From: Rhodothermales bacterium
Lineage (GTDB): Bacteria > Bacteroidota > Rhodothermia > Rhodothermales > Bin80
Assembly (NCBI GenBank): GCA_022821385.1
Contig: JAJEDR010000083.1
Coordinates: 1 to 52,482, forward strand
Length of the DNA stretch: 52,482 nucleotides
Direction of reading: 5' to 3'
Shown here: one piece after another, positions 1-7,968 of the stretch
How positions within the stretch are numbered: the stretch's first letter is position 1
How the letters are laid out: each line of letters opens with the position of its first letter
Program-made: the position numbers and the translations under genes
Notes under the pieces: model-generated
Databases searched by the model: none
Told to the model about the DNA's origin: nothing
The model's input: the letters and a program-made list of their open reading frames with translations, nothing else

Positions 1-2
1 AA

Positions 3-1064
3 CTTTTTGAAGGTCTGCCAGGTGTATTCAATGATAGTTTACCCGATGGTTGGGGACGACTATTGTTTGATAGGGCCATGCGTAGGAGAGGCGTTTTACC
101 ACAAACGCTAAGCCCACTTGATCGGTTGGCACAAGTCGGTAAATCGGGTATGGGGGCGTTGATCTACGAACCGTGCTACCCCGAAGCTGAGGAGAGAACC
201 GGAGTAGATTTGGACCGGCTTGCCAAACAGTCACATGATGTTTTAGAAGGCGGAGCCGAGGATGTTTTGGACGAACTTCTGGCACGTAACGGATCCTCAG
301 CAGGCGCGCGTCCAAAAGTAATGATCGGATTTGATCGTAAGACCGGGCAGATCACTCATGGGAGCCAGGTTTTACCGAAAGGCTATGAGCCATGGATTGT
401 CAAATTCGCGAACTCGCAAGATGGCCCGGATGCGGGAGCCGTGGAATTTGTGTATTCAGAAATGGCTCGGCGGGCTGGGCTTATGATCCCCCCTACCCAT
501 CTGTTTCCGGCGAAACGGGGAGCCGGGTATTTTGCGATCAAGCGTTTTGATCAAAACCAAACCGGTCGCTTGCACATGCACACCCCTTGCGGATTATTGC
601 ATTCTGATCATAGAATTCCAGCTCTTGATTATCAGGACCTACTGGACCTCACCCTGCACCTTACACGCGATGTTCGGGAGTCAGAAAGAATGTTTAAGTA
701 TGCTGTCTTCAACGTCTTGGCACACAATCGAGATGATCATTCCAAGAATTTTTCATTTCTCATGGATGAAACGGGAACATGGAAACTCTCACCAGCCTAT
801 GATTTAACGTTCTCATATGGCCCAGGCGGAGAGCAGAGCACTATGGTGATGGGTGAGGGCAAATCGCCAAGCAGTGACCACCTTAGAGCACTAGGGCGGC
901 ATGCTGGAATAAGTGACACCAAAATCAATGAAGTCCTTGGACGAACAAGAGATTTACTTGGTTGGTGGAACGGGTTGGCGAAATCACATGGTGTGAGTAC
1001 GGCCACCAACGATTTGGTTCATACGCAGATTAACAGGGTTTCGAAGGGGATGTCAATTACCTGA
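3..1064 (+). CDS. hipA: HipA-family serine/threonine kinase toxin (5' end outside window)
   Basis: HipA proteins are kinases that, in studied systems, phosphorylate a tRNA synthetase or another target and are neutralised by a partner HipB. The reading frame is open from base 3, so the start lies upstream of the window. The first visible residues include LPGVFNDSLPDGWGRLL, typical of the end of the HipA N-terminal domain. The kinase core shows KFANSQD, an AIKRFDQ segment, the catalytic HNRDDHSKN block near base 721 and the metal-binding SPAYDLTFS block. All expected active-site motifs are present and 353 residues are visible. No hipB can be assessed upstream. The window's only hipB lies at 48.3 kb beside a second, truncated hipA. 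Family is confident; whether this copy is intact at its 5' end is unknown. Confidence 0.9.
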   Translation, partial: LFEGLPGVFNDSLPDGWGRLLFDRAMRRRGVLPQTLSPLDRLAQVGKSGMGALIYEPCYPEAEERTGVDLDRLAKQSHDVLEGGAEDVLDELLARNGSSAGARPKVMIGFDRKTGQITHGSQVLPKGYEPWIVKFANSQDGPDAGAVEFVYSEMARRAGLMIPPTHLFPAKRGAGYFAIKRFDQNQTGRLHMHTPCGLLHSDHRIPALDYQDLLDLTLHLTRDVRESERMFKYAVFNVLAHNRDDHSKNFSFLMDETGTWKLSPAYDLTFSYGPGGEQSTMVMGEGKSPSSDHLRALGRHAGISDTKINEVLGRTRDLLGWWNGLAKSHGVSTATNDLVHTQINRVSKGMSIT

Positions 1065-1366
1065 TAGGGTCTGCGGAATTGTACCAAATCTGAACTTCCC
1101 CCCTAGAATTTCCGAACTATGGGAATTGAGCGTGTATTTCCCTCTTTATCTTTAAGGTTAGCCACTGCATCGGAGAATTTTCTCAAATAGGTCCCCTGTT
1201 TTCGTAGAACCTCTGTAGTGGCCACGCTCTATTGAACAGATCCCCGCACCCACTCTATCCACATGCCTTCCCCGTTCGCGCATCAATCCGAAGACTAGGG
1301 CGAATCTGGCACAATTCCTGGACAGGATCGTATTCAGGCCACTCAGAATATTTGGATTGAAACTTC
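1065..1366. other. Intergenic, no gene seen
   Basis: About 300 bases between the hipA-type gene and the glycoside hydrolase gene. No open frame with recognisable protein sequence, no clear hairpin plus T-run, and no tRNA-like fold was seen. The promoter of the downstream gene presumably lies here, but no convincing box stands out. Confidence 0.5.
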
Positions 1367-2710
1367 ATGAGTCATCAAAAACGTCACTTTATGCTTGCTG
1401 TAATCTTCGTCTTCGTAGTGATAGGCTGCGGACAGGAAGGAACGGCAAACCAGAGCCAGGAGGCGAAAAAAGTGGAGATTCGCCAGGAGGACGGGCGATA
1501 CCAACTTTATGTAAATGATGCTCCGTTCTATATCAATGGTGCCGGCCTGGAATTTGGGGATGTAGAAGCCCTGGCCGCGCACGGAGGCAATTCGTTCCGT
1601 ACCTGGCGTACGGATAATGGACAGAATACTGGCGTTGAGGTCCTAGATCGTGCGTATGCGAGCGGACTGATGGTAACCATGGGAATCGAAATCGCACGGG
1701 AGCGCCCGGGAAGCGGACGGGGGGTATTTAATTTTGATTACAGTGACTCGGCAGCTGTCGCTGCTCAGCTGGCCGCCGTACGGGAGGAGGTTATGCTGTA
1801 CAAGGATCACCCCGCCCTGCTTATGTGGGGAATCGGGAATGAGCTGAATCTGGGAGCTACGAATCCACGCGTCTGGGATGCCGTGAACGATATCTCCAAG
1901 ATGATCCATGAGATCGACGGCAATCATCCTACACTCACGATGCTGGCGGGGATAAGCCCTGAACTGATCGCCCAGATCAAAACGCGCGCCCCAGACCTGG
2001 ACCTTCTAGGTATTCAGATGTACGCCGATATCATCAACCTGCCACGTTATCTGGAGGAAGCTGACTGGAACGGTCCCTATGTCGTGACCGAATGGGGAGC
2101 TACCGGACACTGGGAGGTTCCAACGACCCCGTGGGGTGCGCCACTCGAGAATAACTCCACCGTAAAAGCAGACTGGTACGATCGGCGATTTGAAACTGTG
2201 ATTGCACCTGATACCATTCAATGTATTGGCTCCTATGTGTTCCTTTGGGGACAGAAGCAGGAGCGTACACCCACCTGGTATGGCATGTTTATGCCAGATG
2301 GAGATAAAACGGCCGCGGTTGACATAATGCACCACAAGTGGACGGGTGCCTGGCCAGCCAACCAAGCCCCTCGAATAGATTCCTTTACGCTTAATGGCCT
2401 GGAAGCCACCGACAATATAGAGTTGTCTCCAGACGAAAGTGTCGCGAGTACAGTCGTCACAAGTGATCCCGAAGGAGATGTGCTGAATTACCACTGGACC
2501 GTTCGCCCCGAAGCTACAGCCGTTGGCCATGGTGGAGATGACGAAGTCGAACCAGAACCGATCCCCGGCCTGTTCGCGAGCGCAGATGGCGCGCAGGTTA
2601 ACCTGAAGGCCCCTTCTGAACCGGGTGCCTACCGACTATTTGTTAACATTATTGATGGCCAAGGAAGTGCGGCGCATGCCAACATCCCGTTCCTCGTTAC
2701 GGGAGAGTGA
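1367..2710 (+). CDS. Lipoprotein glycoside hydrolase, TIM-barrel (GH2/GH5-like clan A)
   Basis: A 447-residue exported lipoprotein. The N-terminus has a hydrophobic segment followed by the lipobox VIGC, so the mature protein is probably lipid-anchored. A TIM-barrel domain follows. GIGNELN supplies a likely acid/base Glu near residue 159, and VTEWG supplies a likely nucleophile Glu near residue 242, the usual arrangement in clan A retaining hydrolases. The last ~100 residues look like a beta-sandwich Ig-like module (NQAPRIDSFTLNG onward). The next gene, a GH94-like large protein, overlaps its 3' end, so the two are probably co-translated and act on the same glucan or oligosaccharide. The substrate cannot be read from sequence. 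GH2-type barrel versus GH5 or GH17-like is not resolved. Confidence 0.7.
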   Translation: MSHQKRHFMLAVIFVFVVIGCGQEGTANQSQEAKKVEIRQEDGRYQLYVNDAPFYINGAGLEFGDVEALAAHGGNSFRTWRTDNGQNTGVEVLDRAYASGLMVTMGIEIARERPGSGRGVFNFDYSDSAAVAAQLAAVREEVMLYKDHPALLMWGIGNELNLGATNPRVWDAVNDISKMIHEIDGNHPTLTMLAGISPELIAQIKTRAPDLDLLGIQMYADIINLPRYLEEADWNGPYVVTEWGATGHWEVPTTPWGAPLENNSTVKADWYDRRFETVIAPDTIQCIGSYVFLWGQKQERTPTWYGMFMPDGDKTAAVDIMHHKWTGAWPANQAPRIDSFTLNGLEATDNIELSPDESVASTVVTSDPEGDVLNYHWTVRPEATAVGHGGDDEVEPEPIPGLFASADGAQVNLKAPSEPGAYRLFVNIIDGQGSAAHANIPFLVTGE

Positions 2711-5700
2711 GCCTCAGGACATATTCGTCGGACAAGGCAAGGTGCATCCGAATCGCGGATCTTGTACCGGGCGGTTCGTGGAGCGGTACGGTGAACGGTG
2801 GTACCGAATTGGGAATTACGATCAACTCCCCCCTTTTCTGATCACTTTAGCCAGCGTCGGAGATCACTGGATATTTATTTCCAGCACCGGTGCACTTACC
2901 GCCGGCCGCCGCAACGCCGATCATGCACTCTTCCCCTATGTAACCGACGATAAGATTCACGATGCTGCCCCACATACAGGAAGTATCACTATCGTGCGGG
3001 TCGAACGCTCTAATCGAACGATGCTCTGGGAGCCATTCGCGCCTATACAGTCTGGGTTATATCGGATCGAACGTAACCTGTACAAGAATGTCGCAGGCAA
3101 TAAGCTGTTGTTCGAGGAGTTCAATCGTGATCTCAGCCTTCGTTTCTCTTACAGTTGGCAATGCGTTAACGGCTTCGGGTTTGTTCGGCGTGCTCGGATG
3201 GAAAGCGTTTGGAACTTGCCTATTCGAGTCAGTGTGCTGGACGGGATCTGTAATATCCTGCCCCCTGGTGTCGGCGCACAACTGCAGCGTTCTCGCAGCA
3301 CACTCGTAGATGCCTACAAAATAAATGAGCTGGAGAAACAGGTTGGTATCTTCTCTCTCAGTACCCTTGTAGTTGATCAACCGGTCCCGGAAGAAGCCTT
3401 AACCGCCACGCTGGTCTGGCAGCATGGGCCGCGTCCGGTATCAATATTGCTCTCCACGCTGCAACTGAGTGCCTACAGGGCTGGGCAACAACTGAATACG
3501 GAATACCATATCCGTGGTCGCCGGGGGGCTTTCTTCGTCGAACGCAATCTTCGCCTCATCAAAGACCGCCCAATTTCCTGGGACCTGATCGCGGACGTGG
3601 ATCAGCATGCTGGTGATTTGATCTTGCTGCACACCGCTCTGGAAAATTCAGCGACGCATGTACGAACGCTGCGTCACCAAGAGCACCAGGATACTACGGA
3701 CCTTCGTCTTCTCATTGGGAGCGCAGACGGCTTTCAACAGACCGCATTGGCCTCCAATGATTCGAGACACTACGCAAACACACTATTCAACGTAATGCGG
3801 GGAGGCGTGCCGCTTCGCGGAAATCTCGCCGAAAAGAAGGATCTGATTGATTTCGTTCGTGTGCGCAATCATGCACTTGCCGACTCCCCATATCTGGAAG
3901 CTTTGCCTCGTACCGTAGATCTGACTAGGGTGCCGCCACCCGAAGATCCGCAGTTGCGCCGACTGATATCCGAATATCTCCCGCTCGGATACAGCAGGCG
4001 ACATGGCGACCCCAGCCGCCCCTGGAATGCTTTTGAAATCCGCACACACGATGAGAAGGGTAATGTGATACTGGACTACTCGGGAAACTGGCGTGATTTA
4101 TTTCAGAACTGGGAGGCTCTGGGCAGGTCCTTTCCCCACTATTATCCTGCAATGATCGCAACCTTCGTCAATGCCTCTACGGCTGACGGATACAACCCCT
4201 ACCGAATTGGGCGGAGCGGAGTCGACTGGGAAGTGCCCGACGAGTCGGATCCATGGGCGTCAATCGGATATTGGGGAGATCACCAAATCAATTACCTGCT
4301 TTGCCTTTTGGAATGGGCTTACGCGCACGACCCAAGCGGACTTGCCCAGTTGCTGAATACGCGCATCTTCAGCTACATGCAAGTACCCTACCGACTGGCT
4401 GAACATGAGCAGATTCTGTCTGATCCGAAAAACTCGGTACATTTTGACTGGGATCTGCATAGACAGATCTCCGGGCGTGTGAAAGAAATGGGATCCGACG
4501 GCCGCCTGCTGCAGACCCCGGAAGGTCAGCCGATTCTTGTGACACTTGCAGAAAAATTGCTTGTCCCCGCATTGGCAAAGTTCTGCGCACTCGTGCCCGG
4601 TGGGGGAATTTGGCTAAACACGCAGCGCCCTGAATGGAATGATGCCAATAATGCACTTGCCGGCTGGGGATGCTCTCTAGTTACGTTGTTCCATTTGTAC
4701 AGATACTTGCAGTTCCTTGGTCAGTTATACGAAGCACAGGAGAACATACAATACCTGGTTTCCAAAGAAGTGACAGACTGGTGCAGTGAGGTCGAAAATG
4801 AACTGGCAGGTTGTGGCGAAATCAATAACCCCACGGCCCAATACCGCTCAATGGATGCACTCGGACGTGTGGCCTCCAGGTATCGTGCAAACCTGTATTC
4901 CCATGGCATACAGAAAGAACCGATATTGACTGAAGCTTCAAGTCTGGCCAAATTCTGCAGCCTCGCATGTAAAGTCATTCGTCCAACACTCCAGCAGGCG
5001 ATCCAAGAAGATCATCTCGCACATTCCTATACGATCCTCCATGTAACCTCTGAATGTTCCATCCAGATAGAGGCACTGCCGCTCATGTTAGAGGGGCAGA
5101 TTGCAGCTTTGACCTCCGGCATTCTCGGTGCCACGGATGCTTTGGCGCTGTTGAACGCTTTGGAACGAAGTCCACTGTACAGCACTCGACAGGGCAGCTA
5201 TCTCCTCTACGCAGACAAGAACCTCCCCACGTTCAGTGCTCGTAATCGTATCGCCCCCAACGATGTTGTGCGACTGACCTTGGTGCGAAAACTTATCAAG
5301 AAAGGTGATCATCGACTGATCGCCCGAACTGCCAACGGACAGCATTATTTTAACCCATCCCTTGTAAATGCTGCTGAGTTAACAAACCTACTGGATGTGC
5401 TGCATAATGAGGGCTATAAATCCGCTGAACGCGATAAAGCAAACATTTTGGCACTGTACGAAAAAACGTTCGGGCACGCATCCTTCACGGGACGGTCCGG
5501 GCGGTTTTTTAAATACGAGGGCCTGGGGTGTATATACTGGCACATTATTTCCAAACTGCTCCTGGCTGTACAGGGCGCCTTCTGGAATGCGGTGGATGCA
5601 GATGCACCGCAATCCGTACAAAAGGAACTTGCCCGGCATTACTATAAGATCCGTGATAGTCTAGGTGGAACTCAGTCACCGGCAAAGTACGGTGCTTTTC

Positions 5701-6125
5701 CGCAAGATCCGTATTCGCATACTCCCAGTTGGGGCGGCGCACAACAGCCTGGACTGACCGGGCAGGTCAAGGAAGATATTCTCTGTCGCTGGGGTGAGTT
5801 GGGTATTCGCATCACCGATGGAATTCTCCGTATTAATCCCGCCCTGCTCCGCAGCGCGGAATTTTGCCGGAGTCGGGAAAAATTCAGTTGGTATGACCTT
5901 GACAGCAACCTCATGTCCCTGCAGCTAAATGTGGGGACGCTCGCATTTACGTATTGCCAGATCCCTTTTGTTTTTCATCTGTCTGATAAACCTATGCTTC
6001 AAACTCGAGGGGAACACGCTGAAGAGCGGCCAGAACTCGCACTCTCCGCCGAGGAGAGTGCCGCGCTCTTTGGTCGTACTGGGAGTCTGGCCCGGGTTGA
6101 TGTGTATCTAAAGCCAAACTTTTGA
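2676..6125 (+). CDS. Large GH94-like carbohydrate phosphorylase-related protein
   Basis: About 1149 residues with no signal peptide, so probably cytoplasmic. The N-terminal part (YGERWYRIGNYDQLPPF, then FISSTGALTAGRRN) resembles the beta-sandwich entry domain of cellobiose-phosphorylase-like proteins. Near residue 653, RPEWNDANNALAGWG resembles the GDWNDGMN block carrying the catalytic Asp in GH94 and related phosphorylases, with Asp near residue 656. Its length fits the larger members of this clan (for example GH149, about 1100-1200 residues) better than classical GH94 (about 800). The start is uncertain. ATG 2676 has AAGGAAG eight bases upstream and overlaps the previous gene by 35 bases. 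GTG 2742, after the upstream stop, is the main alternative; the clearly conserved part begins near base 2778. Family assignment is moderate, and the exact donor sugar is unknown. Confidence 0.6.
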   Translation: MPTSRSSLRESEPQDIFVGQGKVHPNRGSCTGRFVERYGERWYRIGNYDQLPPFLITLASVGDHWIFISSTGALTAGRRNADHALFPYVTDDKIHDAAPHTGSITIVRVERSNRTMLWEPFAPIQSGLYRIERNLYKNVAGNKLLFEEFNRDLSLRFSYSWQCVNGFGFVRRARMESVWNLPIRVSVLDGICNILPPGVGAQLQRSRSTLVDAYKINELEKQVGIFSLSTLVVDQPVPEEALTATLVWQHGPRPVSILLSTLQLSAYRAGQQLNTEYHIRGRRGAFFVERNLRLIKDRPISWDLIADVDQHAGDLILLHTALENSATHVRTLRHQEHQDTTDLRLLIGSADGFQQTALASNDSRHYANTLFNVMRGGVPLRGNLAEKKDLIDFVRVRNHALADSPYLEALPRTVDLTRVPPPEDPQLRRLISEYLPLGYSRRHGDPSRPWNAFEIRTHDEKGNVILDYSGNWRDLFQNWEALGRSFPHYYPAMIATFVNASTADGYNPYRIGRSGVDWEVPDESDPWASIGYWGDHQINYLLCLLEWAYAHDPSGLAQLLNTRIFSYMQVPYRLAEHEQILSDPKNSVHFDWDLHRQISGRVKEMGSDGRLLQTPEGQPILVTLAEKLLVPALAKFCALVPGGGIWLNTQRPEWNDANNALAGWGCSLVTLFHLYRYLQFLGQLYEAQENIQYLVSKEVTDWCSEVENELAGCGEINNPTAQYRSMDALGRVASRYRANLYSHGIQKEPILTEASSLAKFCSLACKVIRPTLQQAIQEDHLAHSYTILHVTSECSIQIEALPLMLEGQIAALTSGILGATDALALLNALERSPLYSTRQGSYLLYADKNLPTFSARNRIAPNDVVRLTLVRKLIKKGDHRLIARTANGQHYFNPSLVNAAELTNLLDVLHNEGYKSAERDKANILALYEKTFGHASFTGRSGRFFKYEGLGCIYWHIISKLLLAVQGAFWNAVDADAPQSVQKELARHYYKIRDSLGGTQSPAKYGAFPQDPYSHTPSWGGAQQPGLTGQVKEDILCRWGELGIRITDGILRINPALLRSAEFCRSREKFSWYDLDSNLMSLQLNVGTLAFTYCQIPFVFHLSDKPMLQTRGEHAEERPELALSAEESAALFGRTGSLARVDVYLKPNF

Positions 6126-6322
6126 GCAGATTCGTCAGAATCAATTGTCGTTATCGCATTTGATATACACCAAATTCTGTTAACCACATGTGATACCTTC
6201 CGCCGAATTCGCATGGGAATCCCCCGTCGTAAATTACTTTTCGTTTGATCGTTCATTCTCGCAACCTCCTTGGCAACCCTAACAGCGTATAACTCCAAAG
6301 TTTTTTGGAACCCCCTCCAAGT

Positions 6323-7555
6323 ATGTCAACATTTGACGCCATACCTGCAACATACTCGTTCCCGGCCTCATTCGACCATGAGCAGCTATCCGAAGGTTTC
6401 GTTGACTACTTGATCGCCCTGCGTCGGCATTTGCACCGTAACCCGGAAATCGGCTACGAGGAATATGCTACCAGCCGCTTGGTACGCAGTCATCTGGAGA
6501 GTCATGGCATGCAGGTTTCTGGACCACACGCAAAGACCGGACTGTTCGTAGACATAGACGGTGAGCATTCTGGACCACACATTGGTTTTCGCTGCGACCT
6601 TGATGCATTAAAGCTGCAAGATGCCAAACACGTAGCGTATGCTTCACGGAACGCTGGCGCTGCCCATGCCTGCGGGCATGACTTCCACACGGCAGTTGGT
6701 ATTGGTCTTGCGCTAAATCTTTACCAATTCCGGCGCCATCTTAGAGGGCGTGTGCGAATCTTGTTTCAGCCGAATGAAGAGGGCAATCCCAGCGGCTCCG
6801 TCCCCATGATTGAAGCGGGAGTGTGTGATCCCTTGGAAGCCCTCTATTGCGTTCATGTGGACCCAACACTTGATGTTGGGCAATTTGGGATACCCGAAGG
6901 ACAGGTAACGGCATCATCTGATCGTTTACGCGTCGAGGTCACTGCACCAAGCACCGGACACTCCGCACGCCCACATAACGTAAAGGATACCGTATGGATT
7001 GCCACACAGCTACTGAACCAGTACTATCAACTCGTTGGACGTGTAACCGATGCCCGTAATCCTGCGGTTTTTACTGTATGTATGCTCGAGGCCGGGCAGG
7101 CACATAATGTGATTCCCGATAAGGTGGCGTTCGAGGGTACGCTGCGCTGCCTCAATGATAGCGACCGTGTTTTCCTGGTTAATTACATGCAGCAAGCTGC
7201 CGAGAATTTTGCCCAATTGCATGGTGTCAAGATTGAGCTAATCAATCAGGGCGGTCTCCCCGCCGTCATTAACGACCCCAAACTATGCCAGAATGTTCGA
7301 ACCTGCGTACACGATCTCTTCGGCAGAGATGCTGCATTAGATATATGTGTACCCAGTATGGGAGCAGAGGATTTTGCAAATTACTTGCGGCATGTTCCAG
7401 GTATGCTCATTCGCGTTGGCACACGCGGCAGCACAGCTACAGGCTATCCGCTCCACGATGCCTTTTTTGATGTTGACGAACGGGCTCTTAGTCACTCAGT
7501 ACGTCTCATGACCCGGGTCGTGATGCACCACACTGAGTCTGGCATTTTCGATTGA
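6323..7555 (+). CDS. M20D-type amidohydrolase/peptidase
   Basis: A 410-residue metal-dependent hydrolase of the M20D group, which includes N-acyl-amino-acid amidohydrolases and IAA-amino-acid hydrolase-like enzymes. Early motifs are LRRHLHRNPEIGYEEY and the metal-binding ACGHDFHTA. FQPNEEG supplies the catalytic Glu pair, and HSARPHN lies in the dimerisation/lid domain. The C-terminal MGAEDFANYL block and a late His in YPLHDAFFDV complete the metal site. All motifs are intact. ATG 6323 is preferred over an in-frame TTG 18 bases earlier. The gene is preceded by a 179-base gap and followed closely by the Fe-S gene, but a functional link is not obvious. No signal peptide, so cytoplasmic. The physiological substrate cannot be told. 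Confidence 0.85.
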   Translation: MSTFDAIPATYSFPASFDHEQLSEGFVDYLIALRRHLHRNPEIGYEEYATSRLVRSHLESHGMQVSGPHAKTGLFVDIDGEHSGPHIGFRCDLDALKLQDAKHVAYASRNAGAAHACGHDFHTAVGIGLALNLYQFRRHLRGRVRILFQPNEEGNPSGSVPMIEAGVCDPLEALYCVHVDPTLDVGQFGIPEGQVTASSDRLRVEVTAPSTGHSARPHNVKDTVWIATQLLNQYYQLVGRVTDARNPAVFTVCMLEAGQAHNVIPDKVAFEGTLRCLNDSDRVFLVNYMQQAAENFAQLHGVKIELINQGGLPAVINDPKLCQNVRTCVHDLFGRDAALDICVPSMGAEDFANYLRHVPGMLIRVGTRGSTATGYPLHDAFFDVDERALSHSVRLMTRVVMHHTESGIFD

Positions 7556-7612
7556 AACGGAACAGGCTTCAAAAGAAGATGTATAGGCGGTACGGGCCAT
7601 TCCGAAATCATC

Positions 7613-7957
7613 ATGGTTGATTCATCTACTGCCCCAGTAACGCTGAGTCCTCGTGCAGCAGAAGAGGTACAGAAAATCTTGACCGCAAAATCAATCCCCG
7701 AAGATTATGGGTTGCGGGTTGGCGTTCGCGGTGGGGGATGCAGCGGTATGAGTTACATATTGGGCTTTGACAAGCTTCGTGAACACGATATTACGTTCAA
7801 TTTTGATGGAATTGTATTGTACATTGATAAGAGACAGGGGCTGTACCTCTTAGGAACCATGATTGACTATCATGCAGGCCTTGATGCGCGTGGTTTTGTT
7901 TTCAATAATCCAAATGCCACACAGACGTGTGGCTGCGGATCCAGCTTTGCAGCCTGA
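7613..7957 (+). CDS. IscA/ErpA/SufA-type iron-sulfur cluster carrier
   Basis: A 114-residue A-type carrier protein that accepts or delivers Fe-S clusters during maturation of client enzymes. The three conserved cysteines are visible: one in GGGCSGM and two in the C-terminal CGCGSSF. The length is typical of the family. It lies 57 bases after the amidohydrolase and 11 bases before clpC, so co-transcription with clpC is likely. Whether it is the ErpA, SufA or IscA orthologue cannot be decided without a tree, so no symbol is given. No other suf or isc gene is in the window. Confidence 0.92.
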   Translation: MVDSSTAPVTLSPRAAEEVQKILTAKSIPEDYGLRVGVRGGGCSGMSYILGFDKLREHDITFNFDGIVLYIDKRQGLYLLGTMIDYHAGLDARGFVFNNPNATQTCGCGSSFAA

Positions 7958-7968
7958 ACCAGACGCCA

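Noticed and set aside
2006..2530. 174-codon minus-strand open frame
   Set aside because: Antisense to the glycoside hydrolase barrel, with no family signature.
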